Positions 23,711 to 32,279 are shown, counted from the first letter of the stretch. The stretch: DNA of 64,000 nt from BCD1 sp965230565 (GCA_965230565.1 CBDDLH010000014.1:1-64000), one strand, 5' to 3'. Notes: generated by a model from the letters alone, not told the origin. Numbers and translations: made by a program.

Positions 23711-24352
23711 ATGGAAATAGAATTTATACCATACAACGAATATTTGAACCAAATACCAAAATCAGGACACCACATCTTAGGTCAACAAACTGATGAAAAA
23801 ATTTTGGTTTACCAAGCATTCAACAACCAGATAGCTGATTACGCAATCAATAATCAACGATTTGGAGGTAATCATTATAGTTTTTCAAGAATGACTTGGA
23901 TAAAACCGAATTTTTTGTGGATGATGTATAGATGTGGTTGGGCAGAAAAAATAAATCAAGAAAGAGTATTGGGAATTTGGATTACGAAAAATGGTTTTAC
24001 CAAGATTTTAAAAGAAGCTGTTTATAGTTCGTTTAAATCCGATATATACGGATCGAAAGAAAAGTGGAAAGAAGAATTGAACGCAAAAAATGTTAGATTG
24101 CAATGGGATCCTGACCACAATATTTATGGAGAGAAACAAGAAAGAAGAGCAATCCAATTAGGCTTAAAGAACGAATTAGTAATAGATTTTAATCAGAATA
24201 TGATTCAAGAGATAATTGATTTATCAGATTTTGTGAAAAATAGCAAACTTATTATTGATAATGGCGAACTAGAGAAGTTAACCGTTCCGAAAGAGACAGT
24301 TTTTAAAACAGAGATTGAAGCTTTAAACCAAAAATTGAAAATAGAAAAATAA
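23711..24352 (+). CDS. DUF4291-family protein
   Basis: The protein has 213 aa. VYQAFNNQIADYAI, then SFSRMTWIKPNFLWMMYRCGWA and QERVLGIWI are the highly conserved core of DUF4291, a widely spread family of unknown biochemical role. Length and motif order are normal. It shares its cassette with the broken gene directly upstream, so the pair was probably an operon. The family call is very firm; function unknown. Confidence 0.93.
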   Translation: MEIEFIPYNEYLNQIPKSGHHILGQQTDEKILVYQAFNNQIADYAINNQRFGGNHYSFSRMTWIKPNFLWMMYRCGWAEKINQERVLGIWITKNGFTKILKEAVYSSFKSDIYGSKEKWKEELNAKNVRLQWDPDHNIYGEKQERRAIQLGLKNELVIDFNQNMIQEIIDLSDFVKNSKLIIDNGELEKLTVPKETVFKTEIEALNQKLKIEK

Positions 24353-24430
24353 CATCACACCTAACAAAGCAAACAACGATCATTTCAGTTAATCGCCGCC
24401 ACGCCGCATCCGCTTACCATTAGTCTTCAT
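24353..24430 (+). repeat. Degenerate cassette junction J26
   Basis: AAC is at 24363-24365 and the right end reads CCATT (24417-24421) in place of CCGTT. The stem is weak. Right box ATTAGTCTTCAT pairs with ATGAAAGGCTAAC at J27 with a few mismatches. Confidence 0.65.
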
Positions 24431-24445
24431 AAAAAATAAAACCCA

Positions 24446-25225
24446 ATGATAAAGTTCTTTAGAAAAATTCGCCAAAAGTTAGTTTTTGAAAACAGATTTA
24501 GTAAATATTTACTCTATGCTGTTGGAGAAATTTTTCTCGTTGTTATTGGTATATTAATAGCCCTGCAAATAAATTCCTGGAACGAATATTCCAAAAACAG
24601 ACAATTAGAAAAAGACTATTATTTGCAGTTCAAATCAGAACTGGAACAAAACATTAAAAGTGCTGAAGACCAAATTCAGTATAGTACATATCAAATTAAT
24701 AATAGCAAAATTGTTGCATACGTTTTGGAGAAAAACAGCTTGTATAAAGATAGTCAGGAGTTATATTTGGCTATAGAACATTTAGGCAAAACGTACCCAA
24801 CGCAATACACGAATAATGTATGGACCGAATTATTAAGTAATGGTAAAACTTTAATCATCAGGAATAGTGAATTTCGAAAGAAGTTAGCATTTCTTGATAG
24901 TGATATGTTACAAACTATCGGGTTACAGCATCAGTTTATTGAAAATAATTTGGGATATCAGAGATTAACAGGAGAAATATTTAGTATCAGTTTAACTAAT
25001 GATTTAGATTCAAAAATGCATCCAAGAGAGTTGAGGGATTCTAGTCAAATGCTCAATCTTCCTGATCAACAATTAATAATTGACAAATTAAAAGCCATAA
25101 ATGGATTAAGTGGATACGTAGCTGATATCTACCAAACTAAAAAGATAAATAAATATTTATTTGAAAAACATAAAGATTTGATGTTAGAATTAATCGATAT
25201 CTGTACTTCCGAGTTAGGAGAATAA
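24446..25225 (+). CDS. DUF6090-family membrane protein, copy 2
   Basis: The protein has 259 aa. It has the same architecture as the 21281 gene: MIKFFRKIRQKL start, Y-x-x-G-E-I-F segment and a single membrane helix ending ALQINSWNE, then a helical charged domain. The two are paralogues of the family and clearly diverged, so they are not a recent duplication. Single gene of its cassette; function unknown. Confidence 0.88.
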   Translation: MIKFFRKIRQKLVFENRFSKYLLYAVGEIFLVVIGILIALQINSWNEYSKNRQLEKDYYLQFKSELEQNIKSAEDQIQYSTYQINNSKIVAYVLEKNSLYKDSQELYLAIEHLGKTYPTQYTNNVWTELLSNGKTLIIRNSEFRKKLAFLDSDMLQTIGLQHQFIENNLGYQRLTGEIFSISLTNDLDSKMHPRELRDSSQMLNLPDQQLIIDKLKAINGLSGYVADIYQTKKINKYLFEKHKDLMLELIDICTSELGE

Positions 25226-25229
25226 AAAA

Positions 25230-25306
25230 ATGAAAGGCTAACATTGTATATTTAATCATAGCTTTCTTTCAGTCGTTACACTTCATTTACAAACCGTTAT
25301 CACCAA
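25230..25306 (+). repeat. Degenerate cassette junction J27
   Basis: AAC is at 25240-25242 and GTT at 25296-25298 within AAACCGTTATC. The interior resembles J17 (ATCATAGC, TCAGTCGTTACACTTCAT). Right box GTTATCACCAA pairs only partly with CACTGGTGCTGA at J28. Confidence 0.75.
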
Positions 25307-25327
25307 TCAATTCAAAATCAAATAAAA

Positions 25328-25705
25328 ATGAAAGTTACTGCCGAAAAAAATGAAAAAGTTGCCAATATGATCTTTGCATCCATCTATCCGCTTTACTGGA
25401 ATAGACTGGAAAAGAATGGTAGAACTAAAGAAGAATTCCACCAGGTATTGGAATGGTTCACAGGTTTTGATGAAGAAAAATTGCAAGAACTGATTGACGA
25501 GAAAGTAACCTTTAGAACATTTTTTCAAAGAGCAAAAATACATCCCAATGCACATATGATTAAAGGAGTCGTTTGTGGTTATCGAATTGAAGAAATAGAG
25601 GATGAATTTGAATTGTATAAACAATGCAGACAAATGGAAAAGCTGATTGACGAATTGGCAAAAGGTCGTAAAATGGAGAAAATTTTGCGGGAAGAAAAGA
25701 AGTAG
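25328..25705 (+). CDS. DUF2200-family protein
   Basis: The protein has 125 aa, the normal full length for DUF2200. Conserved blocks are all present: MIFASIYPLYWNRLEKNGRTKEE, VLEWFTGFDEEKL, FFQRAKIHPNAHMIKGVVCGYRIEEIED and the C-terminal KLIDELAKGRKMEKILR. It is a small cytoplasmic protein of unknown function, found sporadically across bacteria, which fits a mobile cassette. Confidence 0.92.
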   Translation: MKVTAEKNEKVANMIFASIYPLYWNRLEKNGRTKEEFHQVLEWFTGFDEEKLQELIDEKVTFRTFFQRAKIHPNAHMIKGVVCGYRIEEIEDEFELYKQCRQMEKLIDELAKGRKMEKILREEKK

Positions 25706-25706
25706 A

Positions 25707-25767
25707 CACTGGTGCTGAAAAATCTTAAACTGCATTAAAAATGAAGTTTAGCCAGGCTGTTATGCGT
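25707..25767 (+). repeat. Degenerate, shortened cassette junction J28
   Basis: CTTAAACT and AGTTTAG form the stem around a short loop, and GTT (25759-25761) lies in GGCTGTTATGCGT. The left AACA is lost (CTGAAAAA). Right box GTTATGCGT pairs with ACGCACAAC at J29 with one mismatch. Confidence 0.7.
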
Positions 25768-25775
25768 AATAAACC

Positions 25776-26156
25776 ATGAGAGATACTAATTTAAATATGA
25801 TAGAATTGCTAGAGGTTTCTAGAGAGAATAATATATACTCTTCTTTAATCTCCTTAGAGATCAATAATGAAAAAATAAAAGTAAGGTTTGGTATTGATAC
25901 TTCAGATTATAGCAGACTTAAAAGAATATTAGAATTTAGACCCTGGGAAAACACAGGAGTCGCTCCCTACAGGTATTTCTTTGCATTAAGTTATTCAAAG
26001 AAAGAAAATGATTTATCTGAAATAAAAGTAAGAGTAGAACAAAATTCAAGACATAAGCAATTCTATTTTGAATTAAGCAATAAGTATATTTCAAATATTT
26101 TGTGGTTTGATACAATTAAAGAAAAGCATACAATTGAAAAATTTATTGAAACTTAA
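25776..26156 (+). CDS. Hypothetical protein
   Basis: The protein has 126 aa, alpha/beta, cytoplasmic, with no recognised family. It begins 9 bases after the J28 box and ends 4 bases before the J29 box, so it fills the whole cassette. Codon use is as AT-rich as in the other cassette genes. Function unknown. Confidence 0.7.
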   Translation: MRDTNLNMIELLEVSRENNIYSSLISLEINNEKIKVRFGIDTSDYSRLKRILEFRPWENTGVAPYRYFFALSYSKKENDLSEIKVRVEQNSRHKQFYFELSNKYISNILWFDTIKEKHTIEKFIET

Positions 26157-26159
26157 ACT

Positions 26160-26294
26160 ACGCACAACAAAACCTAAGTCATAAAGCTACTTTAATCAAT
26201 TTCCGAAACATACACAAATAACAAAACGTTCACATTGGTGGGCTGGGAAGCGTGGCAAAAAAACGTTTCATGACTTAGCCAAACTGTTATGAGC
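26160..26294 (+). repeat. attC-like cassette junction J29 (long loop)
   Basis: AAC is at 26166-26168 and GTT at 26286-26288. Arms CTAAGTCAT (26174-26182) and ATGACTTAG (26270-26278) are perfect. Right box GTTATGAGC resembles the complement of GACTCTTAAC at J30 with two to three changes. Confidence 0.8.
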
Positions 26295-26354
26295 AATAAA
26301 ATAGGCCGTCCTTAAAAATTTGAATTTGTGAATAGTAAAAAACAAAATAAAATC

Positions 26355-27503
26355 ATGCGTACACCCCTTAATTCACAAATCCTGGCAGTTGTCGGCTTGG
26401 CTTTCGTGCTGACCTTAGGTTCCTGCTCCTTTGCCCAGCGCGCTTCTAACCCGGATTCCAATTCACAAGAACAACCCCAATCAAATCCGGGAGAGCATAA
26501 TGTGCCTGGAGGGAGTAAAGTTCGGGAGCTTCCGGAGGGGGTACCCATAGCTGCATTTAGCTCAGGTGGAGCAAAGGAAAAGGTATTGGAAGATTTTATA
26601 GTAGAACAGAAAGTAGCCGGCCTCCTTGTTTTACAAGATGGAAAGATCAGGATGGAACGTTATGCGCTTGGACATAACGATACAAACCTGTGGTCCTCCT
26701 TATCCGTTGCAAAGTCTGTAACAAGTACGCTGGTGGGTGTTGCTATCAAGGATGGATATATCAAGAGCTTGGACGACTTAGTAACAGATTATCTGCCCAA
26801 TTTAAAAGGGAGCGCCTTCGATAGTGTGACAGTCCGCCATCTGCTTACCATGACCAGCGGTGTAAAATGGAACGAGTACTACACAGGTCCGGATTCTGAC
26901 ATCGCCGCATTTGATAACGATAGTATCGTAGAGGGTATGAAAGCTATAGTAAGCTATATGCGGCGTTTGCCAGCTGTAGCAGAGCCCGGCAAGAAGTTTA
27001 ACTATAGTACAGGTGAAACTCACCTGTTGGGTACCCTTATCAGCTCAGCCACAAATCAAAGCTTGTCGCAATACCTTTCCTCGAAGATCTGGATTCCTTA
27101 TGGTATGGAGCAAACTGCTACCTGGAGACTGGACCGCACCGGCCAGGAACTGGCAGGCTGTTGCCTTCAAATGCGGCTTCGTGATTTTGGAAGGTTTGGA
27201 CAGTTCGTGCTCGAAGACGGATACATTAACGGGGAATCCATTGTGCCCGACGGTTGGTTCGGGAAAGCCACCCAAATACAAATGCCGCTCTGGCCCGGCG
27301 GAGGCTATGGCTATGGGTGGTGGATCTTTAATGGCTATAGTTTCGAGGCATTGGGGATTCATGGCCAGAAGGTTTATATCGACCCCTCAAGGAAACTTGT
27401 GATCGCACTCAACAGTGCATGGCCGGAAGCGGATAGCAACGAGCGACATTTCGCAGTCTCAAATTTTATAAGATCCATTTCAAACGAGATTGATAAAGAG
27501 TAA
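26355..27503 (+). CDS. Serine hydrolase lipoprotein, beta-lactamase-fold, second copy of the class
   Basis: The protein has 382 aa from the ATG at 26355; a GTG nine codons earlier is the alternative. The signal ends in lipobox LGSC (Cys24). The catalytic SxxK is Ser117-Val-Ala-Lys120, the second motif is Tyr217-Ser-Thr219, and HGQK near residue 345 replaces the KTG/HxG strand. It resembles the 18669 gene in role but not closely in sequence. GC content is clearly higher than the flanking cassettes, pointing to separate origin. Confidence 0.87.
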   Translation: MRTPLNSQILAVVGLAFVLTLGSCSFAQRASNPDSNSQEQPQSNPGEHNVPGGSKVRELPEGVPIAAFSSGGAKEKVLEDFIVEQKVAGLLVLQDGKIRMERYALGHNDTNLWSSLSVAKSVTSTLVGVAIKDGYIKSLDDLVTDYLPNLKGSAFDSVTVRHLLTMTSGVKWNEYYTGPDSDIAAFDNDSIVEGMKAIVSYMRRLPAVAEPGKKFNYSTGETHLLGTLISSATNQSLSQYLSSKIWIPYGMEQTATWRLDRTGQELAGCCLQMRLRDFGRFGQFVLEDGYINGESIVPDGWFGKATQIQMPLWPGGGYGYGWWIFNGYSFEALGIHGQKVYIDPSRKLVIALNSAWPEADSNERHFAVSNFIRSISNEIDKE

Positions 27504-27533
27504 AAAGCAAATTTAGACCTGATACTAAATTAC

Positions 27534-27632
27534 ATGAACGAGTTTCTAAACCACTATTTACTCGGTCATAATGAAATAAACCTTGAACTGATGAAGTCAG
27601 AAGATGTAGAAGTCTTCTTTTTCGATAAATAA
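27534..27632 (+). pseudogene. Short ORF or gene remnant (32 aa)
   Basis: An ATG-started 32-codon frame (MNEFLNHYLLGHNEINLELM and onward to FFFDK) lies between the serine hydrolase and J30. It reads like the C-terminal tail of a larger protein rather than a complete gene, in keeping with the decayed state of the array's right end. No family recognised. Confidence 0.3.
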
Positions 27633-27633
27633 T

Positions 27634-27708
27634 GACTCTTAACAATAATGTGTGTGCGATAATGCTGCCTAAGCGATCGGACTAAGCATATTTGTGGCAG
27701 TTACGGCC
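27634..27708 (+). repeat. Degenerate cassette junction J30, right end of array
   Basis: AAC is at 27641-27643 and GTT at 27700-27702. CTGCC (27665-27669) pairs with GGCAG (27696-27700). The left box GACTCTTAAC partly pairs with J29. No partner for the right box GTTACGGCC (that is, GGCCGTAAC) occurs downstream, so I place the array boundary here. Confidence 0.7.
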
Positions 27709-28134
27709 AATAAAAAGAAATTAAGTTTGGGAATACCTATCAAAATAAACAGCCAAAAAGAATTAATTGACTTGAAAGCATCTAGATATAGAGTTTATGT
27801 ATTAGGTGGATTTGGTGTAAAACTTGGTCAATTTTCCATTTCATTAAAACATATGGAGTCAGGTGAAGTGGTTAAATGCGAAAAGGCATTTTGGCCGGTT
27901 CAGGTCAGTCTCGTTTTAGATCAGGTATATGCTTTTGGAAAAAGGGCTAAAAGAATTCTAAAAGTTGATATTTTAAAAGAAGGGCAATATGAGGTTTTAT
28001 TCGGTTTCCCGGAAACGTTACGAATAAAGCGTTCCAATTTACTATTTAGTTCATTGTTTGCAAAACCTTTGACAACTGAGAATATTGAAATTTTGATAAC
28101 TGAAAAGGGTTCAGTGGATCATGCATTGTTATGA
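27694..28134 (+). CDS. Hypothetical protein at the array boundary, 5' end uncertain
   Basis: The frame gives 146 aa from a GTG that lies inside the J30 stem. No ATG occurs before residue 54. The N-terminus may have been cut when the junction formed, with translation now starting within the repeat or at the TTG near 27727. The protein is beta-rich and basic with no recognised family. No junction follows it. Confidence 0.5.
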   Translation: MAVTANKKKLSLGIPIKINSQKELIDLKASRYRVYVLGGFGVKLGQFSISLKHMESGEVVKCEKAFWPVQVSLVLDQVYAFGKRAKRILKVDILKEGQYEVLFGFPETLRIKRSNLLFSSLFAKPLTTENIEILITEKGSVDHALL

Positions 28135-28361
28135 TTGAGGCTGGATCAAAAGTTTCTAATCCAGTGAAAGTGATTTTTCAAAAATAAAATCCGGGGAACA
28201 AGTTGTAGACGACAATGCTCCCGATGGCATTTCGGTCTGGAAAAAAGTTGATTTTCCGTTGATTAAATTTTATCATGCCCTGATTCAGATAAAAATGCAA
28301 ACTTTTTCCAGGTTGGATGCAAATCCTTAACTTCACCATCGAAACTTTAATAAAATAAACA

Positions 28362-30302
28362 ATGAAAAAGATATTGATTTTAACACTGTGTTATACTTGT
28401 ATTGCAACTTTTGGAATTAGCCAATCCAAAGTAATGACGCCTGAGCAGCTAATTGAATTAAACAGAGTGTCTGCTGTGGGATTAAGCAATGACGGCAAGC
28501 AGGTAATTTTCCAAACATCAACTTTTGATCTAAAGACTACTGAGCGCTCACGAAAATTATTTTCAGTTTCTGTACAGGGTGGAGAAGTCAAATCTTTGGA
28601 TGAAGTTGGGGAGCTGGTGAAAGATAAAAATGTATCCCCGGACGGGAAATGGAAATTAACAGCCAAAGAAGTGAAACTTCAGAAAGTAACTGGAAAGGAT
28701 CATTATAAGGATGCTCCTAAATCAAATGTTCTCATATATGATCAACTCAACTACAGGCATTGGGATACCTGGGAAGACGGAGCCTTTAGCCATGTGTTTT
28801 TACAATCAGCAACCGATGCCAATGATGGTGGAATTGATTTGATGGAAGGAGAGCCCTTTGATTGTCCGCAGCAACCATTTGGCGGTGACGAAGATTTTAT
28901 ATGGAGCCCCGATTCAAAAAAAGTGCTGTACGTCTCTAAAAAGTTAGCCGGAACCAAATATGCTGTCAGCACAAATTCGGATATATATGAGTATAATCTG
29001 GAAACAAAAAAAACAACCAATCTTACAGCAAATAATAAAGGGTATGATACACAACCTGCATTTTCGTCCAAAGGCACCCTCGCCTGGATGCGCATGAAAA
29101 GGGATGGTTATGAATCTGATAAACATGATATAATCGTCAGGTTACCGCAAGGAGACGTGAATCTTACAGAAGATTGGGATGGTACGGTCAACGGGTTTAT
29201 CTGGAGTGAAGACGGATCAAAAATCTATTTTAACGCTCCGGTTGGCGGAACGGTCCATGCCTTTCAAATTGATGTTCCGGCAGGTAGGGCAAGCAGGCCA
29301 AAGCCCAAACAGATTTCTGAAGGGCAATTTGATGTCAATGGTATTATAGGTCAAAGCGGGGATCATTTAATTGTGTACAGAAGAGATATGAATCATGCAG
29401 CTGAGATCTACAACCTGAATATCAAAACCGGTGCAATGAAACCATTGTCAAAGGCAAATGATGAAATATATAAGGACATCAAAATGTCGAAGATAGACAA
29501 GAGAATGGTCAAGACCACTGACGGAAAGGATATGGTTACGTGGGTGATTTATCCACCGGATTTTGACCCGACTAAAAAATATCCCACCCTGCTTTATTGC
29601 CAAGGTGGCCCTCAGGGTGCTTTGTCTCAGTTTTATTCTTTCCGGTGGAACTTCCAGCTAATGGCTGCCAATGGCTACATCGTCGTTGCCCCCAACAGGA
29701 GAGGTGTGCCTGGTTTTGGTGTCGAATGGAATGAACAGATCTCCAAAGATTACGGTGGACAAAATATGAAGGATTACCTTTCCGCCATTGATGATGTTGC
29801 CAAAGAGCCCTATGTGGATAAGGACAGAATGGGTTGCATTGGTGCGAGTTATGGAGGGTATTCTGTTTTTTATCTGGCTTCAAGGCATGAAGGCAGGTTT
29901 AAGTCATTTATTTCCCACGACGGCATCTTCAACTGGAGATCGATGTATGGAACCACGGAAGAATTATTTTTTGTGAATTGGGATATTGGCGGAGCTTATT
30001 GGGATAAGGAAAATGCTGCCGCTCAAAAGTCATATGCCGAATTCAACCCGGTAAATTTTGTGGACCAATGGGATACCCCGATCATGATCATTCAGGGAGG
30101 AAAAGATTTCAGGGTGCCCATCGGACAGGGATTAGAAGCTTTTCAGGCTGCACAACTGCAAGGTATAAAATCAAAACTTTTAATTTTCCCGGAAGAAAAC
30201 CACTGGGTGCTTGCGCCCCAAAACAGCTTGGTCTGGCAAAGGGAATTTTATAAGTGGTTGGAGGAGACGGTGAAGGATGTGGAGATCGATGGTGGTGAAT
30301 AG
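28362..30302 (+). CDS. S9-family prolyl oligopeptidase/dipeptidyl peptidase-like peptidase
   Basis: The protein has 646 aa. A signal peptide (about 1-20) sends it to the periplasm. Residues about 25-370 form a WD40-like beta-propeller with repeated DGKW/SPDSKK units. The alpha/beta-hydrolase domain (about 380-646) carries the triad: Ser496 in GASYGGYS, Asp582 in GGKDFRVP and His614 in EENHWV. It trims peptides, probably at N-terminal dipeptides. It is the first clearly chromosomal gene after the cassette array. Confidence 0.92.
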   Translation: MKKILILTLCYTCIATFGISQSKVMTPEQLIELNRVSAVGLSNDGKQVIFQTSTFDLKTTERSRKLFSVSVQGGEVKSLDEVGELVKDKNVSPDGKWKLTAKEVKLQKVTGKDHYKDAPKSNVLIYDQLNYRHWDTWEDGAFSHVFLQSATDANDGGIDLMEGEPFDCPQQPFGGDEDFIWSPDSKKVLYVSKKLAGTKYAVSTNSDIYEYNLETKKTTNLTANNKGYDTQPAFSSKGTLAWMRMKRDGYESDKHDIIVRLPQGDVNLTEDWDGTVNGFIWSEDGSKIYFNAPVGGTVHAFQIDVPAGRASRPKPKQISEGQFDVNGIIGQSGDHLIVYRRDMNHAAEIYNLNIKTGAMKPLSKANDEIYKDIKMSKIDKRMVKTTDGKDMVTWVIYPPDFDPTKKYPTLLYCQGGPQGALSQFYSFRWNFQLMAANGYIVVAPNRRGVPGFGVEWNEQISKDYGGQNMKDYLSAIDDVAKEPYVDKDRMGCIGASYGGYSVFYLASRHEGRFKSFISHDGIFNWRSMYGTTEELFFVNWDIGGAYWDKENAAAQKSYAEFNPVNFVDQWDTPIMIIQGGKDFRVPIGQGLEAFQAAQLQGIKSKLLIFPEENHWVLAPQNSLVWQREFYKWLEETVKDVEIDGGE

Positions 30303-30626
30303 GTTAGGTTGTTATTTGCAAATATTTTTTAACCAGTAACCAGCAACATTATTAAACATTAGATAAATATTGGGTTATCAAAAATGTTCAGAGCTGTAAT
30401 GAAGTGAATAAGGGATTCAAGGAGGCAAAAATAGCAACATCCATATGGTCGCCGTTTGATAAAGGGGTCTTGTATCAACTGGAAAAGAAACTAAAAACCG
30501 TAAATTGAGTTTGTAATAAGGAAAAAGAGTACTAACATATTGTATGTAGTAAATGGTCTAATCGGCTATATCGCTTACGCGAACAGCCTATCTAACTACC
30601 AAATCCACAAACTTAAAATCCATAAT
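30303..30626 (+). other. Intergenic region with a repeat unit and a possible gene scrap
   Basis: An AACCAGTAACCAGCAACA unit near 30331 belongs to a short dispersed repeat also seen near 42809, 42855 and 45961. A GTG-started frame of 34 codons (30404-30508) looks like a protein tail (IWSPFDKGVLYQLEKKL) and may be a remnant. No RNA gene seen. Confidence 0.4.
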
Positions 30627-32279
30627 ATGAACCTGTTAAAATACCTGCCGCTTGCCATTACTCTAATCATAATGGGTTGCTCCTCTGAAGAGCAACCAAC
30701 AAATCCAACAGAACCTTCCAATGTAGTCCTGGGTAAATTGGAACACGGTTTCACACTTAGTCCGGCCACTCAGGAAAAATTTGATGAAGGCTTACTGCTT
30801 TTGCACAATTTCGAATATGAAGATGCATTGACGGCATTTGAGGAGGCCACTGCTTTGGATAGCACGCAGGTATTAACGCATTGGGGGGAGGCTATGTGTC
30901 ATTACAAGGCATTGTGGAAATTGCAGAATACGGATAAAGGAAAGGACATAGTGTCCCGCTTGGGAGATACCAAAGAAGAACGTTTAGCCTCTATAGAAAA
31001 CCCCATAGAAAATGCCATGTGGGAAATGGTAGAGATCATGTATGGAGAGGGTGAATTTGCAAACAGAAATAACCTGCTCAAAGATCACCTGGCAGCTATG
31101 CATGAGATATATCCGAACCATCAGGAAATAGCCGCTTTTTATGCCTTGTCACTCATCTGGGCAACAGAAGAGTATGGGGATGGCAGCGAAGATCTGAGAT
31201 TGGCAGCTTCTATTGCTGAAAGTATTATCAAAGTAAATCCTCTGCATCCGGGAGCTTTGCACTATAAGATACATGCCCTGGATGGTCCAACCTCTGCCGA
31301 GGATGCTCTTGACGCCGCTGATGCATACGCTAAAGTAGCTCCTGATGCAGCGCATGCCCTGCATATGCCTTCTCATATCTATCTGGCTCTTGGCGGATGG
31401 GATGGAGTGGTCAGCTCCAATCAGGTATCATACGATGCCAGTGTTCAACGAATGAAAAAACAGGAACTGACTGATGGAGCCAGGGGGTACCACTCATTTT
31501 CCTGGTTGCATTATGGACTACTACAACAAGGAAAATACACAGAAGCTGAAAATATCTTAAACGATATGCTGACCTACGTTCCAAAGGACCCGACAAAAGG
31601 AGCAAGGGGATACTTATTGGGCATGCAGAGCAGACAACTGGCAGAAAGCGGCCAGGTGAATATGGAAAACCAACTTGATCTGGATGTCAAAGTCGATGAC
31701 CTGAGCATAATTTCCAAATCCGTACGCAGCTTACTGAGGGCACAGGTTGCTTTTCAAAATGAGGATGTCGAAACCATTAATGAGGAAATTGACTGGCTTA
31801 ACACGAAGTTATATGTAGACTCGTTGAACATGAAAGATTCCGGTATTGCTATGTGTTCCGTCGGAAACAGCAGGTATGCGCCAACAGAAAATGCTATAAG
31901 AGTGGCCCGGGTAAACCTGACTCAAATGGAAGGCCTGATAGCATTGTTGGAAGGAGATCAGCAAGTATTCGAAACTAAAATGAAACAGGCTGTTGACCTT
32001 GAAGATCGTACTAATTTTCCTACCGGACCACCCAGCATTACCAAACCTTCCTTCGAGCAATATGGTGAGTGGTTATTGGAAAATGGCCGGTATGAAGAAG
32101 CCAAAAAACAATTTGAAAAAGCCCTGGCGCGGATGCCAAACAGGTCTAAATCCCTTAAGGGAAAACTTATGGCCCTCAAGGCACTTAATCAATTGGATGA
32201 AGCGGAAGAAGTTAAAAATAAACTGGAAGCTATATATGCACAAGCCGATGCTGAAGTGAAAATGTTCCTGGAAGAATAA
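30627..32279 (+). CDS. TPR-repeat lipoprotein
   Basis: The protein has 550 aa from the ATG at 30627. The frame is open further upstream, but only this start gives a proper signal with lipobox IMGC (about Cys16). Tetratricopeptide-type helices occur at about 45-90 (FDEGLLLLHNFEYEDALTAFEEATALD), around HALHMPSHIYLALGGWD, and again at about 485-545 (YGEWLLENGRYEEAKKQFEKALARMP). A membrane-anchored, periplasm-facing protein, probably a protein-protein scaffold. Common in Bacteroidota; exact role unknown. Confidence 0.85.
   Translation: MNLLKYLPLAITLIIMGCSSEEQPTNPTEPSNVVLGKLEHGFTLSPATQEKFDEGLLLLHNFEYEDALTAFEEATALDSTQVLTHWGEAMCHYKALWKLQNTDKGKDIVSRLGDTKEERLASIENPIENAMWEMVEIMYGEGEFANRNNLLKDHLAAMHEIYPNHQEIAAFYALSLIWATEEYGDGSEDLRLAASIAESIIKVNPLHPGALHYKIHALDGPTSAEDALDAADAYAKVAPDAAHALHMPSHIYLALGGWDGVVSSNQVSYDASVQRMKKQELTDGARGYHSFSWLHYGLLQQGKYTEAENILNDMLTYVPKDPTKGARGYLLGMQSRQLAESGQVNMENQLDLDVKVDDLSIISKSVRSLLRAQVAFQNEDVETINEEIDWLNTKLYVDSLNMKDSGIAMCSVGNSRYAPTENAIRVARVNLTQMEGLIALLEGDQQVFETKMKQAVDLEDRTNFPTGPPSITKPSFEQYGEWLLENGRYEEAKKQFEKALARMPNRSKSLKGKLMALKALNQLDEAEEVKNKLEAIYAQADAEVKMFLEE

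Noticed and set aside
1071..27708. CRISPR array
   Set aside because: The repeats are inverted, variable and separated by whole genes instead of short uniform spacers; no cas genes are present.
1071..27708. Insertion sequences or transposon ends explaining the repeats
   Set aside because: No transposase is present, repeats are single per gene with one orientation, and cross-gene box pairing is not a property of transposon ends.
28135..28361. A further junction after the boundary gene (AACAAGTTGTAGACGACAATGC)
   Set aside because: The left box would have to be GGCCGTAAC to match J30, and it is not found; no CCGTT-ended stem follows.
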